From NCBI RefSeq assembly GCF_008831035.1, contig NZ_WAJR01000006.1, positions 42,756-106,755 on the forward strand: DNA of 64,000 bases, in the 5' to 3' direction. The translations under genes and the position numbers were made by a program. Shown piece by piece: positions 1 through 10,285 of the stretch. The stretch is from Ellagibacter isourolithinifaciens (GTDB taxonomy: Bacteria > Actinomycetota > Coriobacteriia > Coriobacteriales > Eggerthellaceae). Position 1 is the first letter of the stretch. Every line of letters starts with the position of its first letter. A model generated the notes under the pieces. The model had not been told where the DNA came from. It did no database searches and saw only the letters and a list, made by a program, of their open reading frames with translations.

Positions 1-547
1 CCTTGGGCATCCAGCCCACGAACAGCCCGATGATGTTGCCGGCGATAAGCGAGGTGATGAAGCCCTCTGCGAGCAGGATCATCGATGACGTTACGTTCTT
101 GAGGAGCTCCTCCCATCGCGCGGGGAACACAGCGAACACGTTCTCGGGGTTGGGGATGAGCACCGGGTGCGTGAGCTTTAAGTCGGTCGAGACGGTTTCC
201 CAAACGATGAGCAGCAGAAACACGACGATCGCGATGTGGCACGTCGAACGCTTCCGCCCGCCCGCGAAATAGCGCCACAAGAACAGCGCCTCGATGATCG
301 CCGCGGCGACGTAGAAGGGGACGCTCGTCTTCGGGTGGACCTTGCCTGGGATCGCGATTGCTGCGAGAAGCGCCAGGAACAACACGTTCGCCAGGACAAA
401 CGGCACGGTGAGCACCTGACGTGCAAAGCTTTTGGTCGAGCTGGGCGCAGGTGTTGTGGTGCGTGCGACCGAAGGCATCGCGACGCTTGTGGCCTCGCTT
501 TCGGCGAGGGGGGAATCGTCCGCGACGGGTTTTCTCCCGAACGGCAT
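1..547 (-). CDS. ABC transporter permease (SsuC/TauC-like), C-terminus beyond window
   Basis: Inner-membrane permease of a nitrate/sulfonate/taurine-type importer; only the first 182 codons lie in the window and the frame stays open to base 1. The start ATG at 547 follows a strong GGAAAGGAGG site and overlaps the stop of the ATPase gene (ATGA), so the two are translationally coupled. A hydrophilic Ser/Thr/Ala-rich N-terminus of about 40 residues precedes hydrophobic segments (e.g. VPFVLANVLFLALLAAIAI). The last visible residues (LIAGNIIGLFVGWMPK) match the start of the conserved BPD-transport permease core. The long N-terminal part with extra TM segments is somewhat unusual for SsuC. Substrate cannot be named from sequence. 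Confidence 0.85.
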   Translation of the reverse strand, partial: MPFGRKPVADDSPLAESEATSVAMPSVARTTTPAPSSTKSFARQVLTVPFVLANVLFLALLAAIAIPGKVHPKTSVPFYVAAAIIEALFLWRYFAGGRKRSTCHIAIVVFLLLIVWETVSTDLKLTHPVLIPNPENVFAVFPARWEELLKNVTSSMILLAEGFITSLIAGNIIGLFVGWMPK

Positions 548-1335
548 CAGCAGTCCTCCTTTCCCGTTGCGGTGGCGTCGAACAGCTCCATGACCTCGCG
601 TTTGACATCGCGCAGCCGCACATCTTCCACGATGGCATCGGCACTGCGAGCGCGGTCTTTCGGCAGGATGAACTCGCGCGTGATGTGGCGGGGCTCCATG
701 AAGATGAGGCGGTCGGCGAGAATGAGCGCTTCGTCGATGTCGTGCGTCACGAAGACCGCCGTCTTGCAGCAGCCTTCGCCCTCGTTCCACAGGCGCAGCA
801 AAAGCTCTTGCAGTTTGCCGCGGATGAGCGGGTCGAGCGCCCCGAAGGGCTCGTCGAGCAGCATCGTGGGCGCATCGATGCCCAGCGCGCGTGCGATTGC
901 CACCCGCTGACGCATGCCGCCCGAGAGCTGGTAAGGGTAGCGGTTCGCTGCGTCTTCCATGCCTACCTGGGCAAGTAGCTCCATCGCGCGCACCTTCGCC
1001 TGCTCCTTGGAGATGTCCTTGTTCGTCTGGCGGATCGAGAACATGACGTTCTTAAGGGCGGTCTGCCAGGGGAACAAAGAGTAGCTTTGAAACACGATCG
1101 ACCGGTCGGGCCCAGGCCCTGAAACTGGTACATTATCGATGAGTATTTCTCCCGCGGTTGGCATCGACAGGCCCGCGAGCAGGGACAACAGCGTCGACTT
1201 GCCGCATCCTGAATGGCCGATGAGGCATACGAACTCGCCGTCGGCGATTTCAAGGTCGATGTCCTCGAGCGCCAGAAACGATTCATCGCCGTCGACGTAG
1301 GAGTAGCTCACGTTTTTGAATGAGATGGCAGGCAT
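547..1335 (-). CDS. ABC transporter ATP-binding protein (SsuB/TauB family)
   Basis: Cytoplasmic ATPase of the importer, 262 aa, the usual length for the family. Walker A GHSGCGKST lies at about 40-48, the Q-loop is near 83, the signature LSGGMRQR near 137-144, and Walker B TMLLDEP near 157-163 with a GALD D-loop. It sits between the binding protein (upstream, about 70 nt gap) and the permease (overlapping downstream), the usual substrate-binding-protein/ATPase/permease order. Assigned to the nitrate/sulfonate/bicarbonate class from overall similarity; substrate unknown. Confidence 0.92.
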   Translation of the reverse strand: MPAISFKNVSYSYVDGDESFLALEDIDLEIADGEFVCLIGHSGCGKSTLLSLLAGLSMPTAGEILIDNVPVSGPGPDRSIVFQSYSLFPWQTALKNVMFSIRQTNKDISKEQAKVRAMELLAQVGMEDAANRYPYQLSGGMRQRVAIARALGIDAPTMLLDEPFGALDPLIRGKLQELLLRLWNEGEGCCKTAVFVTHDIDEALILADRLIFMEPRHITREFILPKDRARSADAIVEDVRLRDVKREVMELFDATATGKEDC

Positions 1336-1407
1336 GGAGTCCTCGCGATATCGGATGGAAAAGAAGCGCGCCCGCTAGCCAGGCTGCGGGCGCGCTGGGG
1401 AAGGTAG

Positions 1408-2583
1408 TTAGATGCCGAGCGTGTTGTGCTTCGCATACTCGGCAGCGAGCTTCTCGTAGAAGTCCTTGTTCTCGCCGCGCTCGATAAGCGCATCAAGCGC
1501 TGCCTTGTAGATGGTTGAGTCCATGTGCTCGACGATGAGCTCCTTGTTGGTGTCGTCGATGTCGCCGTTGTCGACCATGTCGCCGTAGAACGCTTTCACG
1601 TCGTCGGTGTAGGGGTCCATCTCGAACTTCATCGCGGCAACGTAGTCGCCCTTGCCGTACGTGATGTTCTCGATGTACTCCTCGGGTTGGCCGGAGTACT
1701 CAACGATGGTTGCGATGGTTCCCGCGTGGTCGCTCTCGATGTCGTAGAGGGCGCGCAGGTTGGCGATCTCGAACTTGATGAGCGCCGAGCGCTTCTCCTC
1801 GAACGCCTTGCGATTCGTGGTCTGGCGGCAGCAAGGGAACTCCTTGCCCGTCAGCTCGTTGGGGCGAAACGCCACGGCGCATTTGCCGCCCTGCGTTGCG
1901 ACGTAGCCGTAGCCGCTGTTCACGAAGCACATGTCGATCTCGCCGTTTTCAACTGCGGCAACTTCGGCAGCAGAGCTTTCCAGCAGGATGAATTCCACGT
2001 CCTTGCCGTCCTCGATGCCGTTTTGGCGCAGCCAGCTCTTGGTGATCATGTGGCCGGTCTCCATGCGGAAGCAGCCGATCTTCTTCCCCTTGAAATCCTC
2101 GGGCTTCTTATAGGCGTCCTTGTTCTCGATGAGCGTGACGCACTCGGAGCCATCGGCGACGGTGCCACCGAAGATGACCAGGTCATCGCCCTGTCCGATA
2201 TAGGTGCAGGAAGGGATGGAGCCGAAGGGAAGCACGTCGGCGGTGCCGTTGGAGAGCGCAGGCATTGCCTCGGGGAAGCCGCCCGACACGGTCTGCGTGG
2301 CGACGTTGAGCTTCTCTTCCTCGTAGTAACCCTTCTTGAGGGCCAAGATGATGGCGGCGATCTTCGAGTCCTTGCCCAGAAGCACGATGTTGAGGTCTTC
2401 GATGTCGGCCGAAATCGTGTTGTCGTACTTGCTTTCGGGGGCGTCGGTTTTCGCCTCGGACTTGTCCTCGGTTTTCTGCTCGCTTGCACATCCGCCGAGG
2501 GCGGCGATGCCTGCGAGTGCTCCTGCGGTTGCCGCGCCCTTGACGAAGGTGCGGCGAGAAAGGTTGTCGATGGTTTGGACCAT
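1408..2583 (-). CDS. ABC transporter substrate-binding lipoprotein (nitrate/sulfonate/taurine type)
   Basis: Extracytoplasmic binding protein, 391 aa. The start ATG at 2583 (MVQTIDNLSRRTFV) is chosen because AAGGAGG lies just upstream; an open frame to 2742 has no ribosome site and a non-protein-like N-terminus. Residues 9-37 form a twin-arginine-like signal (SRRTFVKG, Ala/Gly-rich core) ending in a lipobox (GGCAS), so it is probably Tat-exported and lipid-anchored. The mature part has the SsuA/TauA pattern, with GKKIGCF and an ALKKGYYEEEKLNV segment typical of NMT1-like folds. First gene of the minus-strand importer operon. Confidence 0.88.
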   Translation of the reverse strand: MVQTIDNLSRRTFVKGAATAGALAGIAALGGCASEQKTEDKSEAKTDAPESKYDNTISADIEDLNIVLLGKDSKIAAIILALKKGYYEEEKLNVATQTVSGGFPEAMPALSNGTADVLPFGSIPSCTYIGQGDDLVIFGGTVADGSECVTLIENKDAYKKPEDFKGKKIGCFRMETGHMITKSWLRQNGIEDGKDVEFILLESSAAEVAAVENGEIDMCFVNSGYGYVATQGGKCAVAFRPNELTGKEFPCCRQTTNRKAFEEKRSALIKFEIANLRALYDIESDHAGTIATIVEYSGQPEEYIENITYGKGDYVAAMKFEMDPYTDDVKAFYGDMVDNGDIDDTNKELIVEHMDSTIYKAALDALIERGENKDFYEKLAAEYAKHNTLGI

Positions 2584-2971
2584 GCGGTTCCTCCTTGGCT
2601 TGTTGGGATGTTCCCTATAAAGACATGATTCACATATAGCACATAAGCCAGCATTAGACATATAACAATAATTTAAAACGTTACTATTTATCTTGCATAG
2701 GTAGTGGATGATCTGAGGAAACACTATCGAATGGGTATGCATTAATGAGGCAGTTCCCTATATAAACTAGCATGGATTGGCATTCAAGCAGGCGTGATAC
2801 TGTGCCGCTCTTGCCGTTGCCGCGCTGGCCGATTGCCCTGTTTCTGCTGTTTGCCTTCTGTCCGAGCGGCGATTGCGTCTCCGCCGCGCGTTCTGGCGTA
2901 TGATGGGGCAAACGAACGATTTCCCCGCGCGCGATAAGCGCAAGGCGGGCGACGAAGACAAGGGAGTCCTC
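2584..2971. other. Divergent intergenic region, ABC importer / hypE
   Basis: This 388-bp AT-richer spacer separates the importer operon (minus) from hypE (plus). It has two copies of GTTCCCTATA (2610-2619 and 2753-2762); on the minus strand these read TATAGGGAAC and could contribute to promoters or an operator. A TATGAT hexamer near 2898-2905 is a plausible -10 for hypE. No convincing gene is seen in either strand. Confidence 0.5.
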
Positions 2972-3994
2972 ATGGACGAGAAAGTGATGCTCGGGCACGG
3001 CAGCGGCGGATCGATGATGAAGCGCATCATCGATGAGGTTTTCTACGAGGCCTACGGAAACGACGAGCTTCTGCAGGGGAACGACGCGGCGGTTCTGCCG
3101 GCGCCCAAACCTGGCGAGCGGCTGGCCTTCTCCACCGACAGCTTCGTCGTGACCCCTCAGTTCTTCCCCGGTGGCAACATCGGGCGGCTCGCGATTTGCG
3201 GCACGGTGAACGATGTGGCCACTTCGGGCGCCCGCCCGCTTTATCTGAGCTGCGGTTTCATCCTTGAAGAGGGTTATCCCATGGCTGATTTGAAGCGCAT
3301 TTGCTCCACGATGGCAGAAACGGCGCGCGAGGCGGGCGTGCGTTTGGTCACGGGCGATACGAAGGTTGTGAACCGCGGCCACGGTGATGGCGTGTTCATT
3401 AACACCGCGGGTGTGGGCGTTGTTCCCGAGGGGGTGAGCCTGGGCGGTGAGCAGTGCAAACCGGGCGATAAGGTGCTCGTCAGCGGCACTTTGGGCGACC
3501 ACGGCATCACCGTCATGAGCTGCCGAGAGGGCTTAAGCTTCTCGGCCGACTTGCAAAGCGATGCGGCTCCGCTGAACCACCTGATCGCTGAGGTTCTCGC
3601 AGTCGCGCCCAATACGCGCTGCTTTCGCGATCCGACGCGCGGCGGCTTGGCGTCGACGCTCAACGAGTTCGCTGATCAGGCGCAGGTCGACATCACCATC
3701 GAAGAGGACTCCGTGCCTGTGAAGGACGCGGTGCGCGGCGCCTGCGAGATGCTCGGCTACGATGTGCTCCAAGTGGCGAACGAGGGCAAGATGGTTTGCG
3801 TCGTCCCCGCTGACGAGGCGGATGCCGCGCTTGGCGCCATGCGAGCGAACAAGTACGGCGTCGATGCGGCCATCATCGGCGAAGTTGGCGAGATGCAGCC
3901 CGAGCGCGGGCCGAAGGTCTACCTGCGCACGGCTTTCGGCGGCAAGCGCATCCTCGACATGCTGGTGGGCGAGCAGCTCCCGCGCATCTGCTAG
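2972..3994 (+). CDS. hypE: Hydrogenase maturation protein HypE
   Basis: HypE takes the carbamoyl group from HypF on a C-terminal cysteine, dehydrates it to a thiocyanate and donates CN to the NiFe-hydrogenase iron. The 340-aa product begins MDEKVMLGHGSGG, the family's ATP/Mg-binding start, has the AIRS-type GNDAAVLP and DPTRGGLAS motifs, and ends exactly in PRIC, the essential terminal cysteine. Start ATG 2972 is preferred over earlier frames because the HypE homology begins there and GGAG lies upstream. No other hyp gene or hydrogenase subunit is adjacent, so partners must lie elsewhere. Confidence 0.93.
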   Translation: MDEKVMLGHGSGGSMMKRIIDEVFYEAYGNDELLQGNDAAVLPAPKPGERLAFSTDSFVVTPQFFPGGNIGRLAICGTVNDVATSGARPLYLSCGFILEEGYPMADLKRICSTMAETAREAGVRLVTGDTKVVNRGHGDGVFINTAGVGVVPEGVSLGGEQCKPGDKVLVSGTLGDHGITVMSCREGLSFSADLQSDAAPLNHLIAEVLAVAPNTRCFRDPTRGGLASTLNEFADQAQVDITIEEDSVPVKDAVRGACEMLGYDVLQVANEGKMVCVVPADEADAALGAMRANKYGVDAAIIGEVGEMQPERGPKVYLRTAFGGKRILDMLVGEQLPRIC

Positions 3995-4206
3995 TAGGCC
4001 CTTGCCGGCAGACTCTCCGCTAGCGAGCCCCAGCTGCGAGTCCTCGCCGGGGGAATCCTCGTTAGTGAGCCTGCCCTCCAGCGACCCTTGCTAGCGGGCC
4101 GCTTCTTCTGAGCCCTTGCGAGCGAGAGCCTCTGCCGCGAACCCGTCCTCCGGCGATCCTCAAGCAGCGGGATGGAGCGCTTCATCCCAAAATGGGGAAT
4201 AATCAT

Positions 4207-4230
4207 CGGACGCGCCGCGAGGCGTGTCCG
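4207..4230 (+). terminator. GNRA-loop hairpin after hypE, possible weak terminator
   Basis: CGGACGCGCC pairs with GGCGTGTCCG (one G-U) across a GCGA loop. The following ACTTTGC is only slightly T-rich, so rho-independent activity is uncertain. Confidence 0.35.
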
Positions 4231-4299
4231 ACTTTGCTCGGCGTATCTTGACGTCTCGGTATCAATTCGCGCCGTACCCTGAAAAACGCTCGATTTCTC

Positions 4300-4327
4300 T
4301 TGCATTTAACGGCTGCAATGGTATCTT
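4300..4327 (+). promoter_or_regulatory. Putative sigma70-type promoter of the ferredoxin gene
   Basis: TTGCAT at 4300-4305 and TATCTT at 4322-4327 are separated by 16 bp, about 90 bp upstream of the ferredoxin start. Read by eye; not tested against a background model. Confidence 0.4.
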
Positions 4328-4418
4328 TTCGGGCAGTAGTTTCCCGAGCGCGCGGCGGTCAGTTGCGAGAGGGCGCCGGGATTCGCTTTCATCTGAATGA
4401 GACGAGAAGGAGTTTGAC

Positions 4419-4607
4419 ATGGCTCACCCGGTTATTGATGCAGATGAGTGCATCGGCTGCGGCATTTGCGTTGACGCCTGCCCGCAGGAGGTTCTCGAGG
4501 TCGTCAACGGCGTTGCGGCTCCCGTGAACGAGGACAACTGCATCGCATGCGGTGATTGCGTCGAGGAGTGCCCGATGGGCGCTATCCCCGAGGTTGTCGA
4601 GGAATAA
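4419..4607 (+). CDS. 2x[4Fe-4S] bacterial-type ferredoxin
   Basis: A small soluble electron carrier of 62 aa. Two motifs CIGCGICVDACP (13-24) and CIACGDCVEECP (41-52) each supply CxxCxxC plus a distant CP, i.e. two [4Fe-4S] clusters as in clostridial ferredoxins. The start ATG follows AAGGAG by 7 nt. It is monocistronic: its own promoter is upstream and a strong terminator follows. Likely a general low-potential donor in this anaerobe; specific partners cannot be read from context. Confidence 0.95.
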   Translation: MAHPVIDADECIGCGICVDACPQEVLEVVNGVAAPVNEDNCIACGDCVEECPMGAIPEVVEE

Positions 4608-4626
4608 ACCTCACAGACAAAGCGAG

Positions 4627-4667
4627 AAAAGGCCGGCTGTTCAATTGGGCAGCCGGCCTTTCTGTTT
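4627..4667. terminator. Bidirectional intrinsic terminator (ferredoxin / pdxT)
   Basis: AAGGCCGGCTG and CAGCCGGCCTT form an 11-bp perfect stem around a 10-nt loop. T-rich sequence follows on the plus strand and an A-run (T-run on the minus strand) precedes it, so it can end both convergent genes. Confidence 0.85.
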
Positions 4668-4681
4668 GCAGGACGTCCCTC

Positions 4682-5302
4682 CTACCCGATAAGGCTCACG
4701 AACAGCTCGTGAATCCGCAGGTCGTCGTCGAGCTCGGGATGGAAGGCTACGCCGAGCTGGTTGCCGGCTCTCACGGCGACGATGCGTCCATCGACCGTGG
4801 CGAGCGGGGTCGCGCCCTCGTGGACTTCGGCGATGTAGGGCGCACGGATAAACGTCATGGGGACGTCGCCCTCGATGTCTGAAAACGGTGCTTTCGCGTG
4901 GAAGCTCCCCAGCTGCCGGCCGTAGGCATTTCTCCTCACGGTCACGGGCAGCGTGCCGAAAGCTCCTGGCGCGACGGCTCCCCCGACCACTTCCGCGGTA
5001 GGGTCACCTGCGCCGGGAACGCCTTCCTCGACGGTTTTCGCGAGGAGGATGAGCCCCGCGCAGGTGCCCATAACGGGCATGCCGTCCGCAATGCGGCGGT
5101 GCAGCTCGTCGATCATGCCGAGCTCGCGCAGGAGCTTCGCCTGCACCGTGCTCTCGCCGCCCGGCAGCACAAGCGCGTCGAAAGGCTGGCGAACGTCGGG
5201 CCCTTGTCGCAGTTCCACGCATTCGCATCCCAGCTTCGAAAGCGCGCGCTCATGCTCGACAAACGCCCCCTGAACAGCCAGGACGGCAACTTTCTTTCCC
5301 AT
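4682..5302 (-). CDS. pdxT: Pyridoxal 5'-phosphate synthase glutaminase subunit PdxT
   Basis: Class I glutaminase that releases ammonia from glutamine and channels it to PdxS for PLP synthesis. The product is 206 aa, standard for PdxT. The nucleophile is Cys81 in MGTCAGLILLA, the oxyanion-strand motif LPGGEST is at 46-52, and the catalytic pair His188/Glu190 is in AFHPEL. Start ATG 5302 (MGKKVAVLAVQGAF) is chosen because homology begins there. It lies 40 bp downstream of pdxS in the same direction, forming the usual pdxST operon. Confidence 0.95.
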   Translation of the reverse strand: MGKKVAVLAVQGAFVEHERALSKLGCECVELRQGPDVRQPFDALVLPGGESTVQAKLLRELGMIDELHRRIADGMPVMGTCAGLILLAKTVEEGVPGAGDPTAEVVGGAVAPGAFGTLPVTVRRNAYGRQLGSFHAKAPFSDIEGDVPMTFIRAPYIAEVHEGATPLATVDGRIVAVRAGNQLGVAFHPELDDDLRIHELFVSLIG

Positions 5303-5342
5303 ATGCAAACCTTTCAGGCGATATCGACGTTCGAGGGGCCGC

Positions 5343-6233
5343 TTACTTGCCACGCTCGGCCATGAGCAGGGCAATCTCGTTCTCGTTGATACCGACCATC
5401 GCCTCGCCAAGGTCCTCGGACAGTTCGGCGATGAGCTTGGCGTCGGTATAGTTCGCCACGGCTTTCACAATCGCCTGCGCGCGCTTGGCGGGGTTGCCGG
5501 ACTTGAAGATACCCGAGCCCACGAACACGCCCTCAGCGCCGAGCTGCATCATGAGCGCGGCGTCTGCCGGAGTCGCCACGCCGCCGGCGGCGAAGTTCAC
5601 GACTGGCAGCTTGCCGTTCTCGTGCACGTACTTCACGAGGTCGACGGGCACCTGCAACTGCTTGGCGGCCTCGAACAGCTCGTCTGTGCGCAGGTTCTGG
5701 ACGCGGCGAATCTCGGCGTTCATCATGCGCATGTGGCGCACGGCCTGAACGACGTCGCCAGTGCCCGGCTCGCCCTTCGTGCGGATCATCGTGGCGCCCT
5801 CGGCAACGCGGCGCAGCGCTTCGCCTAAGTCGCGCGCACCGCACACGAACGGGACATTGAACTGGGTTTTGTCGATATGGAAGGTGTCGTCGGCGGGGGA
5901 GAGCACCTCGGATTCATCGATGTAGTCGATGTCGATGGCCTGCAGCACCTGCGCTTCCACGAAATGCCCGATGCGGCACTTCGCCATGACGGGGATGGAC
6001 ACGGCCTCTTGGATCCCTTTGATCATCTTCGGATCGCTCATGCGGGACACGCCGCCCGCCGCGCGGATGTCGGCGGGAATGCGCTCGAGCGCCATGACGG
6101 CGCAGGCTCCGGCCTCTTCGGCGATGTGCGCCTGCTCGGGTGTGGTGACGTCCATGATGACGCCGCCCTTGAGCATCTGGGCGAGCTGGCGATTCAACGC
6201 AACACGTTCGGTTGCGGTTTGCGATTCTGACAT
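5343..6233 (-). CDS. pdxS: Pyridoxal 5'-phosphate synthase lyase subunit PdxS
   Basis: Condenses ribose 5-phosphate, glyceraldehyde 3-phosphate and PdxT-derived ammonia into PLP. The 296-aa product has the near-invariant blocks [12 protein letters not shown] (Asp28), [18 protein letters not shown] and [10 protein letters not shown] (Lys85, equivalent to the Bacillus Lys81 Schiff-base residue), and the phosphate-binding Gly-rich region TKGEPGTG. The start follows GGAGTAGGAA. First gene of pdxST, divergent from a MocR/PdxR-type regulator that probably controls it in response to PLP. Confidence 0.96.
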   Translation of the reverse strand: MSESQTATERVALNRQLAQMLKGGVIMDVTTPEQAHIAEEAGACAVMALERIPADIRAAGGVSRMSDPKMIKGIQEAVSIPVMAKCRIGHFVEAQVLQAIDIDYIDESEVLSPADDTFHIDKTQFNVPFVCGARDLGEALRRVAEGATMIRTKGEPGTGDVVQAVRHMRMMNAEIRRVQNLRTDELFEAAKQLQVPVDLVKYVHENGKLPVVNFAAGGVATPADAALMMQLGAEGVFVGSGIFKSGNPAKRAQAIVKAVANYTDAKLIAELSEDLGEAMVGINENEIALLMAERGK

Positions 6234-6297
6234 TTCCTACTCCTTCTATCGGCATTTGATAGTTTGGCATCATACGTCGAACTTGATCCTGTTAATA

Positions 6298-6327
6298 TGG
6301 TCAAATTACGAGTAATTAATAAGACCA
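6298..6327. promoter_or_regulatory. Candidate regulator-binding dyad between pdxS and pdxR
   Basis: TGGTC at 6298-6302 and GACCA at 6323-6327 form a short dyad with a 20-bp spacer in the 114-bp divergent promoter region. MocR-type PdxR proteins bind such shared promoters, but the match is short and unproven. Confidence 0.3.
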
Positions 6328-6347
6328 GATTGGTGTGATGACGGGAA

Positions 6348-7925
6348 ATGCTGTCCTACGATATGGGCAAGCGAGGAAACGCGAGCCGCTATGACTACCT
6401 CTATCGGCGTATTCGCCACGATATCGCCCATGGGAACATCCTGCCCGACGAGAAGCTTCCCTCCAAGCGGGCGCTCGCGCGCAATCTCGGCGTGAGCGTC
6501 ATTACGATCGAAGCGGCCTACGCTCAGCTCATCGCGGAAGGCTATGTGCGCGCCGAAGAGCGCAGGGGCTACTTCGCGTGCGAGCTTTCCCCCGTTGCGC
6601 GCGGCTGGCAATGCGGCGGGAAACGTGACGGGCAGCGCGGCGGAGACCACCTGCGCGGGATTGCGGCGTCTGACAGCATCCCCGAAAACGCGATTCGGCG
6701 GCCCTCTCCCGCCTCTGCGGGCTTGACGCAGTTTCCCGCTGCCTCCCCAGAGCGAAGGCTCGCGTCCCCAGGCACTTCGGCGCGGATGGTCGAGGGCGTT
6801 CCGGCCTTCGCCTCGGGAGGCGGCCCGGCGACCCCCGCACCTTCGTCAGAGTCGGCGGCAACGGCGCTTTTCCCCTACCAAACCTGGGCTCGCGTGATGC
6901 GACGGACGCTTGCGGAGGAGTCTTCCGCAACGCTCGCGCAAGCCGCTCTCGGCGCTGGGTCTCCGCGTTTGCGTCGAGCAATTGCCGCTTACCTGCGCGA
7001 ATACCGCGGCATGGATGTCCCCGCCGAGCGCATCGTCGTCGCTGCGGGATCGCAGACGCTCTATCAGCTGATAATCCAGCTGCTGGGGCGCGACCGCGCT
7101 TTCGCGATAGAATCCCCGGGGTATCCGCTGCTCGAGCGCATGTACGATGCCCAGGGCGTGCGCTGCGCGAGCGTTCCGCTTGCGGCGGGAGGCATCCACG
7201 TCGCTGCATTGAGGGAAAGCGGCGCGAGTGTGGCGCATGTGATGCCCGCTCACCAATTCCCGACGGGGGTCGTCATGTCCGCCGCCCACCGACGCGATTT
7301 GCTCAACTGGTCGCGAATGGATGCGGCGCGGGCGTTTTCCTCCGACGGGCCGCGCGGCCGCTTCATCATCGAAGACGACTACGATGCGGAATTCCGCATG
7401 TCGGGGCGCCCGATCGCGCCGCTCGCGAGCGTCGATGTGGCGGGGCGCGTCATCTATTTGAACTCGTTCACGAAAAGCCTCGGTGCGGCATTCCGCATCG
7501 CTTATATGGCCCTCTCCGAGGACCTCGCTGCGCAATTCGAGCTCAAACTGGGTTTTTACTCGAACACGGTCAGCCCACTCGAGCAGCTTGCCCTCGCCCG
7601 CTTCATCGAGCAGGGACATTACGAGCGGCATGTGAACCGCCTGCGTACCCATGTGAAGCGTCTGCAGGACGGGCTGGTGGGCCGCGTGCGCGAGAGCTCC
7701 CTTGCGCAGGAAGTCGCGTTCGAAGGGCTCGACCGGGGACTTTACTTCTCGATGCGCGTGCGCAAAGGCACGCAAGACCGCGTTGTGGGGGCACTGCAGG
7801 CGGCGGGCGTGCAGCTTGCCTTCCTGGGGAAAGGCCCTCTTGCCTGGTCAGATGCTCAAGCGGGGGAGTCGGTCTTCGCGCTCAACTGCGAGAGCCTCAA
7901 CATCGAAGAACTTGTCTTGCCGTAG
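6348..7925 (+). CDS. pdxR: MocR/GntR-family PLP-sensing regulator (PdxR-like)
   Basis: A 525-aa fusion of an N-terminal GntR-type winged helix (LPSKRALARNLGVSVITIEAAY, about 45-66) and a C-terminal fold-type I aminotransferase domain (about 175-520). The latter has the PLP-lysine motif NSFTKSLG (Lys376) and IIEDDYDAEFR. In known PdxR proteins PLP bound here switches transcription of pdxST. The divergent position next to pdxST strongly supports that role. Unusually, the linker (about 80-170) is long and rich in Ala/Ser/Pro/Gly. An alternative start is the ATG at 6363 (MGKRGN). Confidence 0.88.
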   Translation: MLSYDMGKRGNASRYDYLYRRIRHDIAHGNILPDEKLPSKRALARNLGVSVITIEAAYAQLIAEGYVRAEERRGYFACELSPVARGWQCGGKRDGQRGGDHLRGIAASDSIPENAIRRPSPASAGLTQFPAASPERRLASPGTSARMVEGVPAFASGGGPATPAPSSESAATALFPYQTWARVMRRTLAEESSATLAQAALGAGSPRLRRAIAAYLREYRGMDVPAERIVVAAGSQTLYQLIIQLLGRDRAFAIESPGYPLLERMYDAQGVRCASVPLAAGGIHVAALRESGASVAHVMPAHQFPTGVVMSAAHRRDLLNWSRMDAARAFSSDGPRGRFIIEDDYDAEFRMSGRPIAPLASVDVAGRVIYLNSFTKSLGAAFRIAYMALSEDLAAQFELKLGFYSNTVSPLEQLALARFIEQGHYERHVNRLRTHVKRLQDGLVGRVRESSLAQEVAFEGLDRGLYFSMRVRKGTQDRVVGALQAAGVQLAFLGKGPLAWSDAQAGESVFALNCESLNIEELVLP

Positions 7926-8079
7926 CGCCGCGCGAGGCGGGGCCCTCGTTTGCCGCGGGCTTGAGGAATGCTCGCAGCCGCGGGGCGCGAGGGGGCTTCC
8001 TCTTCACCGTGGGGATGTGAGCCCCCTTTCGTCGGAGCGCCTCGGCTTTAAGCACTCTTCCCCCGCTTTGATTGGCCTC

Positions 8080-8100
8080 CTTGAGTCTTCCTGACTTAGA
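8080..8100. promoter_or_regulatory. HAIR-like HspR operator, distal copy
   Basis: CTTGAGT (8080-8086), 7 bp, ACTTAGA (8094-8100). The left half is identical to the HspR-associated inverted repeat (HAIR: CTTGAGT-N7-ACTCAAG); the right half matches at 4 of 7 positions but is identical to the right half of the proximal copy. Confidence 0.6.
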
Positions 8101-8192
8101 TTTCGTATGTGATATCTTCACAATTCCTGCATACCATAATTTGCGTTATCGCAGGTCAATCGTTTGAGCACTAGTTTTGCAAAAAACCTTAG

Positions 8193-10280
<2,088 letters not shown>

Positions 10281-10285
10281 TCGCT

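Larger units (their letters stand above)
3995..4418. other. Intergenic region hypE / ferredoxin with two hairpins
   Basis: The 424 bp carry no convincing gene. The first part has degenerate copies of a phrase like GCTAGCGAGCC (near 4020, 4061, 4091). It also holds a near-palindrome at 4169-4188 (GGGATG...CATCCC) and a 10-bp stem with GCGA tetraloop at 4207-4230, probably the end of hypE transcription although the T-run is weak. A promoter for the ferredoxin lies at 4300-4327. Confidence 0.5.
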
